A DNA stretch of 11,812 nucleotides from assembly GCA_023131705.1 (NCBI GenBank), contig JAGLZG010000144.1, forward strand, positions 1 through 11,812. Direction: 5' to 3'. Shown here piece after piece: positions 6,574 to 11,536 of the stretch (within the stretch, counting starts at the first letter, position 1; each line of letters opens with the position of its first letter). The stretch comes from Nanobdellota archaeon (GTDB taxonomy: Archaea > Nanobdellota > Nanobdellia > Woesearchaeales > B3-WOES). The notes under the pieces were generated by a model. That model saw only the letters and a list, made by a program, of their open reading frames with translations, did no database searches and was not told the origin of the DNA. Both the position numbers and the translations under genes were made by a program.

Positions 6574-7089
6574 ATGGATTACATAATTGAAGAGAATAGA
6601 AGGAAAAGCAATGAAGCTGAACTTAGATTTAAAGATTGGCTAGATAAACATAATATTCCCTATATGTATATCCAACAAGATACAGAAACATTTTCTTCAG
6701 TATTTAAAAAGTATTCTAGTGGAAAAAGGCCAGATTTTATGATATTAATCCCTAATTTCGGACTTATTTTTGTAGATGTAAAATATAAAAAACTTAATAA
6801 GGATTTTAAAACATTTACTTTAGATAGTGATGAAACAAAAAAATATTCTAGCTTACAAAGAGAATTTAATTTGCATATATGGTATGTTTTATCTAATGAA
6901 GATTGTGATTATAAAACATGGTTTTGGATTCCTGTATCAAAAATATTAGAGGAGGGAACTCCAAGATATGTTTCAAAGAAATCGCAAATGTACTTTTTTG
7001 CAGTACCACCAACAAAATTTATTCAAATATCGGAAGATGATTCTTTAGATAGATTATTCTCAAATCTTTTTATAGAAAGAAAAAAATAA
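6574..7089 (+). CDS. Small PD-(D/E)XK-like nuclease
   Basis: The protein has 171 residues. An N-terminal helix with Glu14/Glu16 (KSNEAELRFKDWLDKH) precedes GKRPDF (50-55), and a beta hairpin leads to IFVDVKYK (65-72). Read together, D54 and the D68-V69-K70 triad on adjacent strands form the PD-(D/E)XK catalytic pattern, with a Glu from the first helix and Q95 in the following helix as further candidates. This fold occurs in restriction enzymes, Holliday-junction resolvases and DNA-repair nucleases. I do not recognise the exact family, and the substrate is not evident. The second half is rich in aromatic residues (HIWYVL, KTWFWIPVSKI). The gene has its own promoter and stands before the radical SAM gene in the same direction, 94 bases apart, with a hairpin between them. 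Confidence 0.68.
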   Translation: MDYIIEENRRKSNEAELRFKDWLDKHNIPYMYIQQDTETFSSVFKKYSSGKRPDFMILIPNFGLIFVDVKYKKLNKDFKTFTLDSDETKKYSSLQREFNLHIWYVLSNEDCDYKTWFWIPVSKILEEGTPRYVSKKSQMYFFAVPPTKFIQISEDDSLDRLFSNLFIERKK

Positions 7090-7096
7090 ATTCTCG

Positions 7097-7122
7097 GTTT
7101 TTGGTAATCAATAATCAAAAAC
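7097..7122. other. Inverted repeat between nuclease and radical SAM genes
   Basis: GTTTTTG (7097-7103) and CAAAAAC (7116-7122) make a perfect 7-bp stem around a 12-base loop, eight bases after the nuclease stop. A TTTT follows at 7126-7129. It may be a weak terminator or a processing site; AT-rich composition lowers its significance. Confidence 0.35.
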
Positions 7123-7183
7123 ATCTTTTGTAGCCACCAACGGTTACAAACTTCTTTATTATTGTTATTTATTCTAAACTTTA

Positions 7184-8389
7184 ATGTCAAAATATTACAA
7201 ATATGATATCAAACCAAAATTACCTATCCAAGTAATCAAGGGTGGAACTAAATTAATGACGTGTGGTATGTCTTTTAAGGTAGACCTTTATTCTGGTTGT
7301 GAACATGATTGTTGTTATTGTTATGCTAAACATCTTGTAACAATTTATTCTAAATGGAAAAAAGATCCTATGAAGTTGAATTTAAAATTATTAGAGCAAA
7401 TGTTTGTAGATGCTTTTGAAAACAACAGAAAAGGACAAATTTATGATTTAATGAGAAATAGATTTGCACTTAGGGCTGGTTCTTTAACAGACAATTTCCA
7501 AGAAGCAGATTTAAAATATAAAGTTGGTTTAAAGCTATTAGAATTGTTAGATAAATATGATTATCCTTGTATTATAAATACAAAAGGAATTATTATAACG
7601 AAACCTGACTATCTTAAATTATTGAAAAGATTAGCAAAGAAGCAATTGGTTATTGTGCAGTATTCTCTTATTAGCTTAAATGAAGGTCTTCTAAAAGAAT
7701 TAGAACCAGGAGCACCCCCTCCTAAAGAAAGACTAAAAGCTTTAAAGACATTAGCAGACAATGGAATTCCTACTCAAATTAGAATTGCTCCTTTTATCCC
7801 ATGGGTCACTATTAATTGCGAAGATTTAATTAAAGAAGCAAAAAAAGTAGAATGTAAAGCAATTATAGTTGAATTCTTAAGAATTCCTCCAAAGAAGCCA
7901 AATGAAGAAAAAAGCACAAATGAAATTATTTACAATGCAACAAAAAAAGTTTATGGAAAAAATATCAATTTATGGAAAAGATATCAAAAAGAAGGGGGTA
8001 AATTGCATAGGGGGTATATGAAGTTTCCTTTTGAAAAAAGATTAAAAATTTATCTTAAATTAAAAGAGCTAATTGAAAAAGAAGGGATGGATTTTTATGT
8101 CTGCAATGAACTAAAACCAGATTTGAATGAAAAGCCATTTGACTGTGCTTGTTGTTGTGGAGTTGAAAATTATAAAGGATTCAAAAACTTTAATACAGCT
8201 TCTTCAAATAAGATCTATAAAATGCTTAAAGAAAAAGGAAAAATTTCTTTAAACGATGTTAAAAAGAATTTAAAAAGTTTGGATTGGAATTTATTTGAAA
8301 AACAATGGGATAAGGGTGTTTATGAAGATTTGTTATATAAATGTAAAAAGGAGTATCATCAAGGTAAAATAATTTATTCAAATTTATAA
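7184..8389 (+). CDS. SplB-like radical SAM protein (COG1533 type)
   Basis: The protein has 401 residues. The radical SAM cluster motif CxxxCxxC is present as C39-E-H-D-C43-C-Y-C46 (SGCEHDCCYCYAKH), preceded by DLYSG, as in the spore photoproduct lyase-like family (COG1533). This family is often labelled DNA repair photolyase but is mostly uncharacterised. An RxGSLTDNFQEAD segment (97-110) and IIVEFLRIP (227-235) are consistent with the TIM-barrel strands. A second cysteine cluster lies near the end (C307; then CACCC at 321-325), which could hold an auxiliary iron-sulfur centre. The final 70 residues are a Lys-rich helical tail. TTTATTATT about 26 bases before the ATG suggests a leaderless start. 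Its end overlaps the convergent EVE-HNH gene by 16 bases. Repair or RNA/protein modification are possible roles. Confidence 0.82.
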   Translation: MSKYYKYDIKPKLPIQVIKGGTKLMTCGMSFKVDLYSGCEHDCCYCYAKHLVTIYSKWKKDPMKLNLKLLEQMFVDAFENNRKGQIYDLMRNRFALRAGSLTDNFQEADLKYKVGLKLLELLDKYDYPCIINTKGIIITKPDYLKLLKRLAKKQLVIVQYSLISLNEGLLKELEPGAPPPKERLKALKTLADNGIPTQIRIAPFIPWVTINCEDLIKEAKKVECKAIIVEFLRIPPKKPNEEKSTNEIIYNATKKVYGKNINLWKRYQKEGGKLHRGYMKFPFEKRLKIYLKLKELIEKEGMDFYVCNELKPDLNEKPFDCACCCGVENYKGFKNFNTASSNKIYKMLKEKGKISLNDVKKNLKSLDWNLFEKQWDKGVYEDLLYKCKKEYHQGKIIYSNL

Positions 8390-9429
8390 TTTATATCTGG
8401 AAATTTTTCTTTCAGCTTTAAAATTATTTCTTGTCTTCTTTTTTTATCTCCTAGGTCAAATTCTTTATGATGATTAGGGCAGAAAACAATCAAATTTTCT
8501 TGAGAGTCATCATGTGATTTACTCCAGGGAATAATGTGGCAGACCTCAGAGTAATGTTGACCATTTTTTTGAATAAAAGTATAATCACAAAATTGACATT
8601 TATTATCAAATTTTTTCTTAATATAAGGTTTTAATTTATTGAATCTTTGCTTATGCTTAATCAATCTTTCTTTTGGTTCAGTTATTTCTCCCGCTTCTTT
8701 AGATAATTCTTCAATTTTTTTATTGATATATTCTGTTTGTTTTTCTTTTGGAATCTGATCAATCTCCTTAGATGCCTCATAATCATTACTAATATCTTCT
8801 TTAATCTCAGGTGGAATATATTGAACATCTTCTTCTTTTAGTGCTACAGTTTGTTTTTCTTTTAAAGCCTTTAATAAGTAATCTTTACATTCCTCAGCAA
8901 AACTAGATGCTGAACCTTGAACTGGAAAATTATATGGTTCATTATTAACTCTAACATTTTTTTTGATATCTTCAAAACTTATACAATTTTTAGAAAGATT
9001 TATTATATCTTTTTTGATTTCATCATCATTCTTTTCATCAATGAATCTGTTTTTATTTATTTTTTGTACGTCACCAAAGAAGAATATATCCGAAAATATA
9101 ACAATATAAGGCCATATGTTTTCTTGTTTCTTGTATTCAGTATACCAAAAAAATCCGTCCTTAACATAAGTATGTTTTACTATGCCAAATCCAATTATTC
9201 CAGAAGGATTTTTAATCTTTAAATCAGATTTACTGGAATGGAATATAAGAATGTCCCCTTCTTTTAGTTTTTTCCAAAAATTATGATTAGATCTTTTTCC
9301 ATTAAAACCCCACACACCCTTCACATATGTGGTTATCCAATGTTCAGCAGGACCAGTAGACTTATATATATTAATTTTTCTCCAATTATTCTCAATATAG
9401 TTTAATAATTCTTCTTTTTTCACATTCAA
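8374..9429 (-). CDS. EVE-HNH modification-dependent endonuclease (Type IV-like)
   Basis: The protein has 351 residues in two parts. The N-terminal 15-120 resembles an EVE/PUA-like reader domain: W16, HWITTYVKGVWGFN (30-43), a second Trp, FWKKLKEGDILIF (51-63), then GIIGFGIV and WPYIV. The C-terminal 275-330 is an HNH nuclease: C278-x2-C281, EVCHIIPWSK with catalytic H298, N312, then C317-P-N-H320-H321 and EFD. A charged helical linker with KEKQ repeats (about 180-260) joins them. Known EVE-HNH enzymes bind modified cytosine in DNA and cut nearby, excluding modified phage DNA; that activity here is inferred. The only in-frame starts are TTG at 9429 or GTG at 9423; an in-frame stop lies just upstream. 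A TATA-like ACATAAATG at about 9451-9460 would suit a leaderless start. It faces a winged-helix regulator across a shared operator region. Confidence 0.83.
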   Translation of the reverse strand: MNVKKEELLNYIENNWRKINIYKSTGPAEHWITTYVKGVWGFNGKRSNHNFWKKLKEGDILIFHSSKSDLKIKNPSGIIGFGIVKHTYVKDGFFWYTEYKKQENIWPYIVIFSDIFFFGDVQKINKNRFIDEKNDDEIKKDIINLSKNCISFEDIKKNVRVNNEPYNFPVQGSASSFAEECKDYLLKALKEKQTVALKEEDVQYIPPEIKEDISNDYEASKEIDQIPKEKQTEYINKKIEELSKEAGEITEPKERLIKHKQRFNKLKPYIKKKFDNKCQFCDYTFIQKNGQHYSEVCHIIPWSKSHDDSQENLIVFCPNHHKEFDLGDKKRRQEIILKLKEKFPDINYKFE

Positions 9430-9457
9430 AAGAAATTAACGGGTTTATTTACATTTA

Positions 9458-9497
9458 TGTAGCTGTATATGGCTACAAATAATTATATAAGGCTACA
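9458..9497. promoter_or_regulatory. Candidate operator: three GCTACA half-sites between divergent genes
   Basis: TGTAGC at 9458-9463 and GCTACA at 9472-9477 form an inverted repeat with an 8-base spacer. A second GGCTACA at 9491-9497 repeats the first one exactly 20 bases on, within the longer direct repeat TATAwGGCTACA (11 of 12 bases). One copy abuts the TATA box of the regulator gene and the other lies next to that of the endonuclease gene. This is what a dimeric winged-helix repressor controlling both directions would need. The regulator at 9512 is the obvious candidate binder, but binding is inferred. Confidence 0.62.
9482..9490 (+). promoter_or_regulatory. TATA box of the winged-helix regulator gene
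   Basis: ATTATATAA is centred about 26 bases before the ATG at 9512, with no ribosome-binding site, so the transcript is probably leaderless. It touches the GGCTACA half-site at 9491, so a bound repressor would block TBP/TFB or polymerase. Confidence 0.58.
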
Positions 9498-9511
9498 TTA
9501 AAGATTAGCAT

Positions 9512-9787
9512 ATGAAACCAAATATTAGTTTTAATAAAGATAATTACAAAAAACAACGTGAAAAATTCTTACTTTTAGGAAATCCAAATCATCTTAGAAT
9601 ACTACTCATTCTTGAAGAGGCTAAAAGACCTATGACTACAGAAGAAATTAGAGCCATATTAGAAAAAGAAAATGTTTACAAACATAGGGAAAATACGCAT
9701 AAGGCCCTCCAAAAATTAGTTAGAGTTGGTTTAATAAAAAAAGAAAAAGGTCCGAATAAAGTTGGAGATGTTTATTTTTTACCTTGA
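9512..9787 (+). CDS. Winged helix-turn-helix regulator, probable controller of EVE-HNH gene
   Basis: The protein has 91 residues and is almost entirely one winged-helix domain of ArsR-like architecture. Helix 1 GNPNHLRILLILEEA (23-37) is followed by helix 2 TTEEIRAIL (42-50), recognition helix ENTHKALQKLVRVGLI (60-75) and wing KKEKGPNKVGDVYFL (76-90). No metal-binding cysteines or ligand domain are visible, so it is probably a simple DNA-binding dimer. It is divergent from the endonuclease gene, and the space between contains three related half-sites. By analogy with controller proteins of restriction systems, it may delay or limit nuclease expression and regulate itself. This role is an inference from layout. 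Its stop overlaps the convergent Cas4-like gene by 16 bases. Confidence 0.8.
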   Translation: MKPNISFNKDNYKKQREKFLLLGNPNHLRILLILEEAKRPMTTEEIRAILEKENVYKHRENTHKALQKLVRVGLIKKEKGPNKVGDVYFLP

Positions 9788-10461
9788 TTCCATCCACACC
9801 ACTCACACTCTTTATTTATTTTCGGTTCTTTCCCTTTCAAACACTTAACAGCATCCAAAAACACTTTTTCTCCTTCCTTTGGATCTGTTTTTATCTTTAT
9901 CAAATCTGTATTAAAAACAACTTTTCCTGATTCTAAAACTCTATCAGGATGATAAAATAATAAATAAGTATAATCTTTTGTTTCATGACCATTTTTTCTT
10001 AATAGGAAATTATACAAGTCCATCTGTGTTTGATAGTGTTTGTGAGTGTCTTCTTTTAAAGGATAACCTCTTGTTTTGTAATCCAAAACAATCAGTTTTT
10101 TGCCTTTAACTAAAATATTATCAACAGCTCCATGCAATAAAACCCCTGATTTTGGATCTGTATATGGAATACCTTTGAAGTTGCTTCTCCACTCTTTAAG
10201 TTTTTCTTTATCATTAAATAAAGAACACCCTTTAACAGAATCTTCTTCTTTTAATTCAGGAGGCAACTCTCCTTTTTCCATAAAACTGTCAAAATGTTCT
10301 TTTAATATCTTATCCATCCCAGAAGGCAAAGAAGGAAAAGGTCCAGACGGTCTTTTTACACCCTTAACAATATGAAGCCAAAAACATCTAGGACATTCCA
10401 AAAACAAATTCAAAGTTGATGGTGATAGTTTAATTGGTTTTATTTTCTCTTTATTATTCAT
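9772..10461 (-). CDS. Cas4/RecB-like PD-(D/E)XK nuclease with cysteine pairs
   Basis: From the ATG at 10461 the protein has 229 residues. An N-terminal LSPSTLNLFLECPRCFWL holds C23/C26. The nuclease core follows: LLHGAVDNIL with H110 and D114, LIVLDYKTRG with D127-Y-K129, and HYQTQMDLYNFLL with Q144/Q146 and Y150. The C-terminus ends with C219-E-W-C222. This is the order seen in Cas4, Dna2 and AddB/RecB-type nucleases, where four cysteines bind a [4Fe-4S] cluster, although Cas4 uses one plus three rather than two plus two. It is shorter than the helicase-linked members and has no Cas1/Cas2 or CRISPR array beside it, so a stand-alone exonuclease is likelier. An earlier in-frame GTG at 10470 exists. 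I prefer the ATG because a TATA box is centred 26 bases upstream, and the bases before it include GTGAT. Confidence 0.8.
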   Translation of the reverse strand: MNNKEKIKPIKLSPSTLNLFLECPRCFWLHIVKGVKRPSGPFPSLPSGMDKILKEHFDSFMEKGELPPELKEEDSVKGCSLFNDKEKLKEWRSNFKGIPYTDPKSGVLLHGAVDNILVKGKKLIVLDYKTRGYPLKEDTHKHYQTQMDLYNFLLRKNGHETKDYTYLLFYHPDRVLESGKVVFNTDLIKIKTDPKEGEKVFLDAVKCLKGKEPKINKECEWCGWNQGKK

Positions 10462-10482
10462 ACTAATCACTTAAAATATGAA

Positions 10483-10496
10483 ATTATAAAAACTTT
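10483..10496 (-). promoter_or_regulatory. TATA box of the Cas4-like nuclease gene
   Basis: On the minus strand GTTTTTATAAT, preceded by GGAAA, is centred 26 bases before the ATG at 10461. This supports a leaderless start there rather than the GTG at 10470. Confidence 0.55.
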
Positions 10497-10506
10497 CCTA
10501 TTCCCT

Positions 10507-10528
10507 CAGTCACGAAGTGGCTGTGATG
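10507..10528 (+). repeat. Hairpin direct repeat, left copy
   Basis: A 7-bp stem CAGTCAC/GTGGCTG with a GAA triloop is followed by TGATG. It matches the copy at 10852-10873 in 21 of 22 positions and the same orientation. The single difference (T here, C there) changes a G-U to a G-C pair, so the fold is kept. The pair brackets the RHH gene with its promoter and operator. Confidence 0.8.
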
Positions 10529-10550
10529 TTCGCTCTTAAAAAATAAAACA

Positions 10551-10558
10551 TTTATATA
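10551..10558 (+). promoter_or_regulatory. TATA box of the RHH regulator gene
   Basis: TTTATATA predicts transcription from about 10578-10580, inside the palindromic operator, leaving a leader of about 30 bases. The leader carries a clear ribosome-binding site GAGGT at 10597-10601, nine to ten bases before the ATG. Confidence 0.6.
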
Positions 10559-10560
10559 CC

Positions 10561-10591
10561 ATTCATATTTATTCATATAAGTATGAATAAA
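10561..10591. promoter_or_regulatory. Palindromic operator of the RHH regulator
   Basis: TTTATTCATA (10568-10577) and TATGAATAAA (10582-10591) are perfect 10-base inverted arms around TAAG. A further ATTCATA half-site at 10561-10567 is a direct repeat of the left arm, spaced exactly 10 bases (one helical turn). It spans the predicted start site of a gene for a ribbon-helix-helix protein, a class that binds such palindromes cooperatively, so autoregulation is likely. Confidence 0.65.
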
Positions 10592-10610
10592 ATATTGAGG
10601 TTAATAAAAA

Positions 10611-10841
10611 ATGGAATTAAGTGATATAAAGAAAATAGTAAAGGAAAATAAAGACTATATTGAAGCCCTGAAAGAATTAGACAGAACAGGAAAGTTAAGA
10701 AAGGTGAGGTACAAGGAGAGGGCAACATTTACAATAGATGAATCTCTAATGAATGAGTTTAGAAGGTATTGTGAAGATAAAGATGCTGCCATGTCAAAAG
10801 TTGTTGAAAGGTTGATTAAAAAATTGATTAGTTCAAGCTAG
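10611..10841 (+). CDS. Ribbon-helix-helix (CopG/ParD-like) regulator
   Basis: The protein has 76 residues. The C-terminal half fits a ribbon-helix-helix domain: strand RATFTID (37-43), helix A ESLMNEFRRYCEDK (44-57), and helix B AAMSKVVERLIKKLI (59-73). Helix B carries the hydrophobic spacing that dimerises these proteins. The N-terminal 30 residues are a separate charged helix, which could be an oligomerisation or partner-binding segment. The GAGGT ribosome-binding site and the palindromic operator immediately upstream fit a self-repressing regulator. No toxin gene lies in the same operon; the next gene is on the opposite strand. It could therefore be an orphan antitoxin-like regulator or control a distant target. 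The gene and its control region sit between two copies of a hairpin repeat. Confidence 0.8.
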   Translation: MELSDIKKIVKENKDYIEALKELDRTGKLRKVRYKERATFTIDESLMNEFRRYCEDKDAAMSKVVERLIKKLISSS

Positions 10842-10851
10842 AATTCACACC

Positions 10852-10873
10852 CAGCCACGAAGTGGCTGTGATG
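10852..10873 (+). repeat. Hairpin direct repeat, right copy
   Basis: The 7-bp stem CAGCCAC/GTGGCTG with GAA loop and trailing TGATG repeats the element at 10507-10528, with one substitution that strengthens the stem. It lies ten bases after the RHH stop codon. The two copies are 345 bases apart, start to start. Confidence 0.8.
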
Positions 10874-10880
10874 GGGGATT

Positions 10881-10898
10881 AAAACAAAAAAAATAATA
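10881..10898 (-). terminator. Oligo-T terminator of the small membrane protein gene
   Basis: The minus strand reads ATTATTTTTTTTGTTTT shortly after the stop at 10905. A run of eight T and a second run of four suit archaeal intrinsic termination. No stem is needed and none directly precedes it. Confidence 0.5.
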
Positions 10899-10904
10899 TT
10901 GAGC

Positions 10905-11075
10905 TCATAATTTGTTCTTCTTTCTTTTCTTAGTATTAAATAATGCATATATAATAAGAGCAGCACCTATCCCGAGAAATCCAGGTGATAAATCTCCAAC
11001 AATGCGGTCAATAATCTCTATGCTTATCAATACTGCTCCCACAACAATAAATACATCATTACGTATTTTTATCAT
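10905..11075 (-). CDS. 56-residue two-helix membrane protein
   Basis: This unlisted small gene is well supported by context. The product begins MIKIRNDVFIVVGAVLISIE, with one hydrophobic helix at 8-22 (VFIVVGAVLISIEII). A second helix at about 33-46 (FLGIGAALIIYALF) is followed by the strongly basic tail NTKKRKKNKL. DRIVGDLSPG forms the turn. I do not recognise a family. AGAGGTG at 11082-11088 lies six bases before the ATG at 11075. An ATG four bases earlier (11079) leads to a stop after six codons, so 11075 is the start. A TATA box lies at 11121-11128 and an oligo-T terminator after the stop. A 61-codon frame on the opposite strand (10912-11097) is its shadow. Lys/Arg at both ends suggests both termini are cytoplasmic. 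Confidence 0.75.
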   Translation of the reverse strand: MIKIRNDVFIVVGAVLISIEIIDRIVGDLSPGFLGIGAALIIYALFNTKKRKKNKL

Positions 11076-11120
11076 TCATTGCACCTCTTTATTATAATAT
11101 CTTTATTCTAAAATTCAAAG

Positions 11121-11128
11121 TATAAAAA
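11121..11128 (-). promoter_or_regulatory. TATA box of the 56-residue membrane protein gene
   Basis: The minus strand reads TTTTTATA within GTTTTTATACTTTG. It predicts a start near 11098 and a leader of about 23 bases containing the AGAGGTG ribosome-binding site. Confidence 0.5.
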
Positions 11129-11173
11129 CATTACTAAAAAGAATTAGTTTTTTGTTTATTGATTCTGCTTTCT

Positions 11174-11536
11174 TTAATATATATCATTTTGAGGATAAGC
11201 TTTTACCAAGATTTTATTATCTTTTTCCAAAATTCTGTTAATCTTTATTGATAACAAAGAAGGGATTTTTACTGGTTTTCTTCTGTACACAATCTTTAGT
11301 TTAACTTCTTTACCATCTCTTGTTTTACCAAAATCTCTTGTTAAATAAGAAACATATTTTTCTCCAAGCTTTTTGTAAGCAGGGACATAAAAAGAGTATA
11401 ATTTTCCGACTTCACAATTCATAACATCTCCAGAACAGGAAATTATTTCGTAAGAATCGTTTTTTGGTAATGATTCTCCTTTATCTGCAGTTCTTTTATC
11501 TGTACTATAACAAATTTTATCTTTTCCCATTTTCAT
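11174..11536 (-). CDS. Hypothetical 120-residue protein, coupled to iron-sulfur protein gene
   Basis: I do not recognise this protein. It has 120 residues (118 if the second ATG at 11530 is used), with three cysteines (C9, C34, C41) in the first third. The rest looks beta-rich, with alternating hydrophobic and basic residues: KLYSFYVPAYKKLGEKYVSY, VKLKIVYRRKPVKIP, KILVKAYPQNDIY. No signal peptide or membrane helix is visible, so it is probably cytoplasmic. Its start overlaps the end of the upstream gene by 20 bases (14 for the second ATG), which implies co-transcription and translational coupling. GGGGT one base before the first ATG, or seven before the second, could act as a ribosome-binding site and slightly favours the second. 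A short compact beta fold is all that can be said. Confidence 0.62.
   Translation of the reverse strand: MKMGKDKICYSTDKRTADKGESLPKNDSYEIISCSGDVMNCEVGKLYSFYVPAYKKLGEKYVSYLTRDFGKTRDGKEVKLKIVYRRKPVKIPSLLSIKINRILEKDNKILVKAYPQNDIY

Noticed and set aside
8917..9222. 101-codon plus-strand frame rich in Ile and Phe
   Set aside because: It is the antisense shadow of the Lys-rich EVE-HNH gene.
8374..9429. HNH protein as a homing endonuclease in an intron or intein
   Set aside because: It is a free-standing gene with an N-terminal modified-base reader-like domain, and no interrupted host gene surrounds it.
9772..10461. Cas4-like gene as part of a CRISPR locus
   Set aside because: No regularly spaced repeats and no Cas1, Cas2 or effector genes occur in the window.
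10511..10528. GTGATG after each hairpin repeat read as a C/D-box guide RNA
   Set aside because: The C-box match is incomplete in both copies and no matching D box at a suitable distance could be found.
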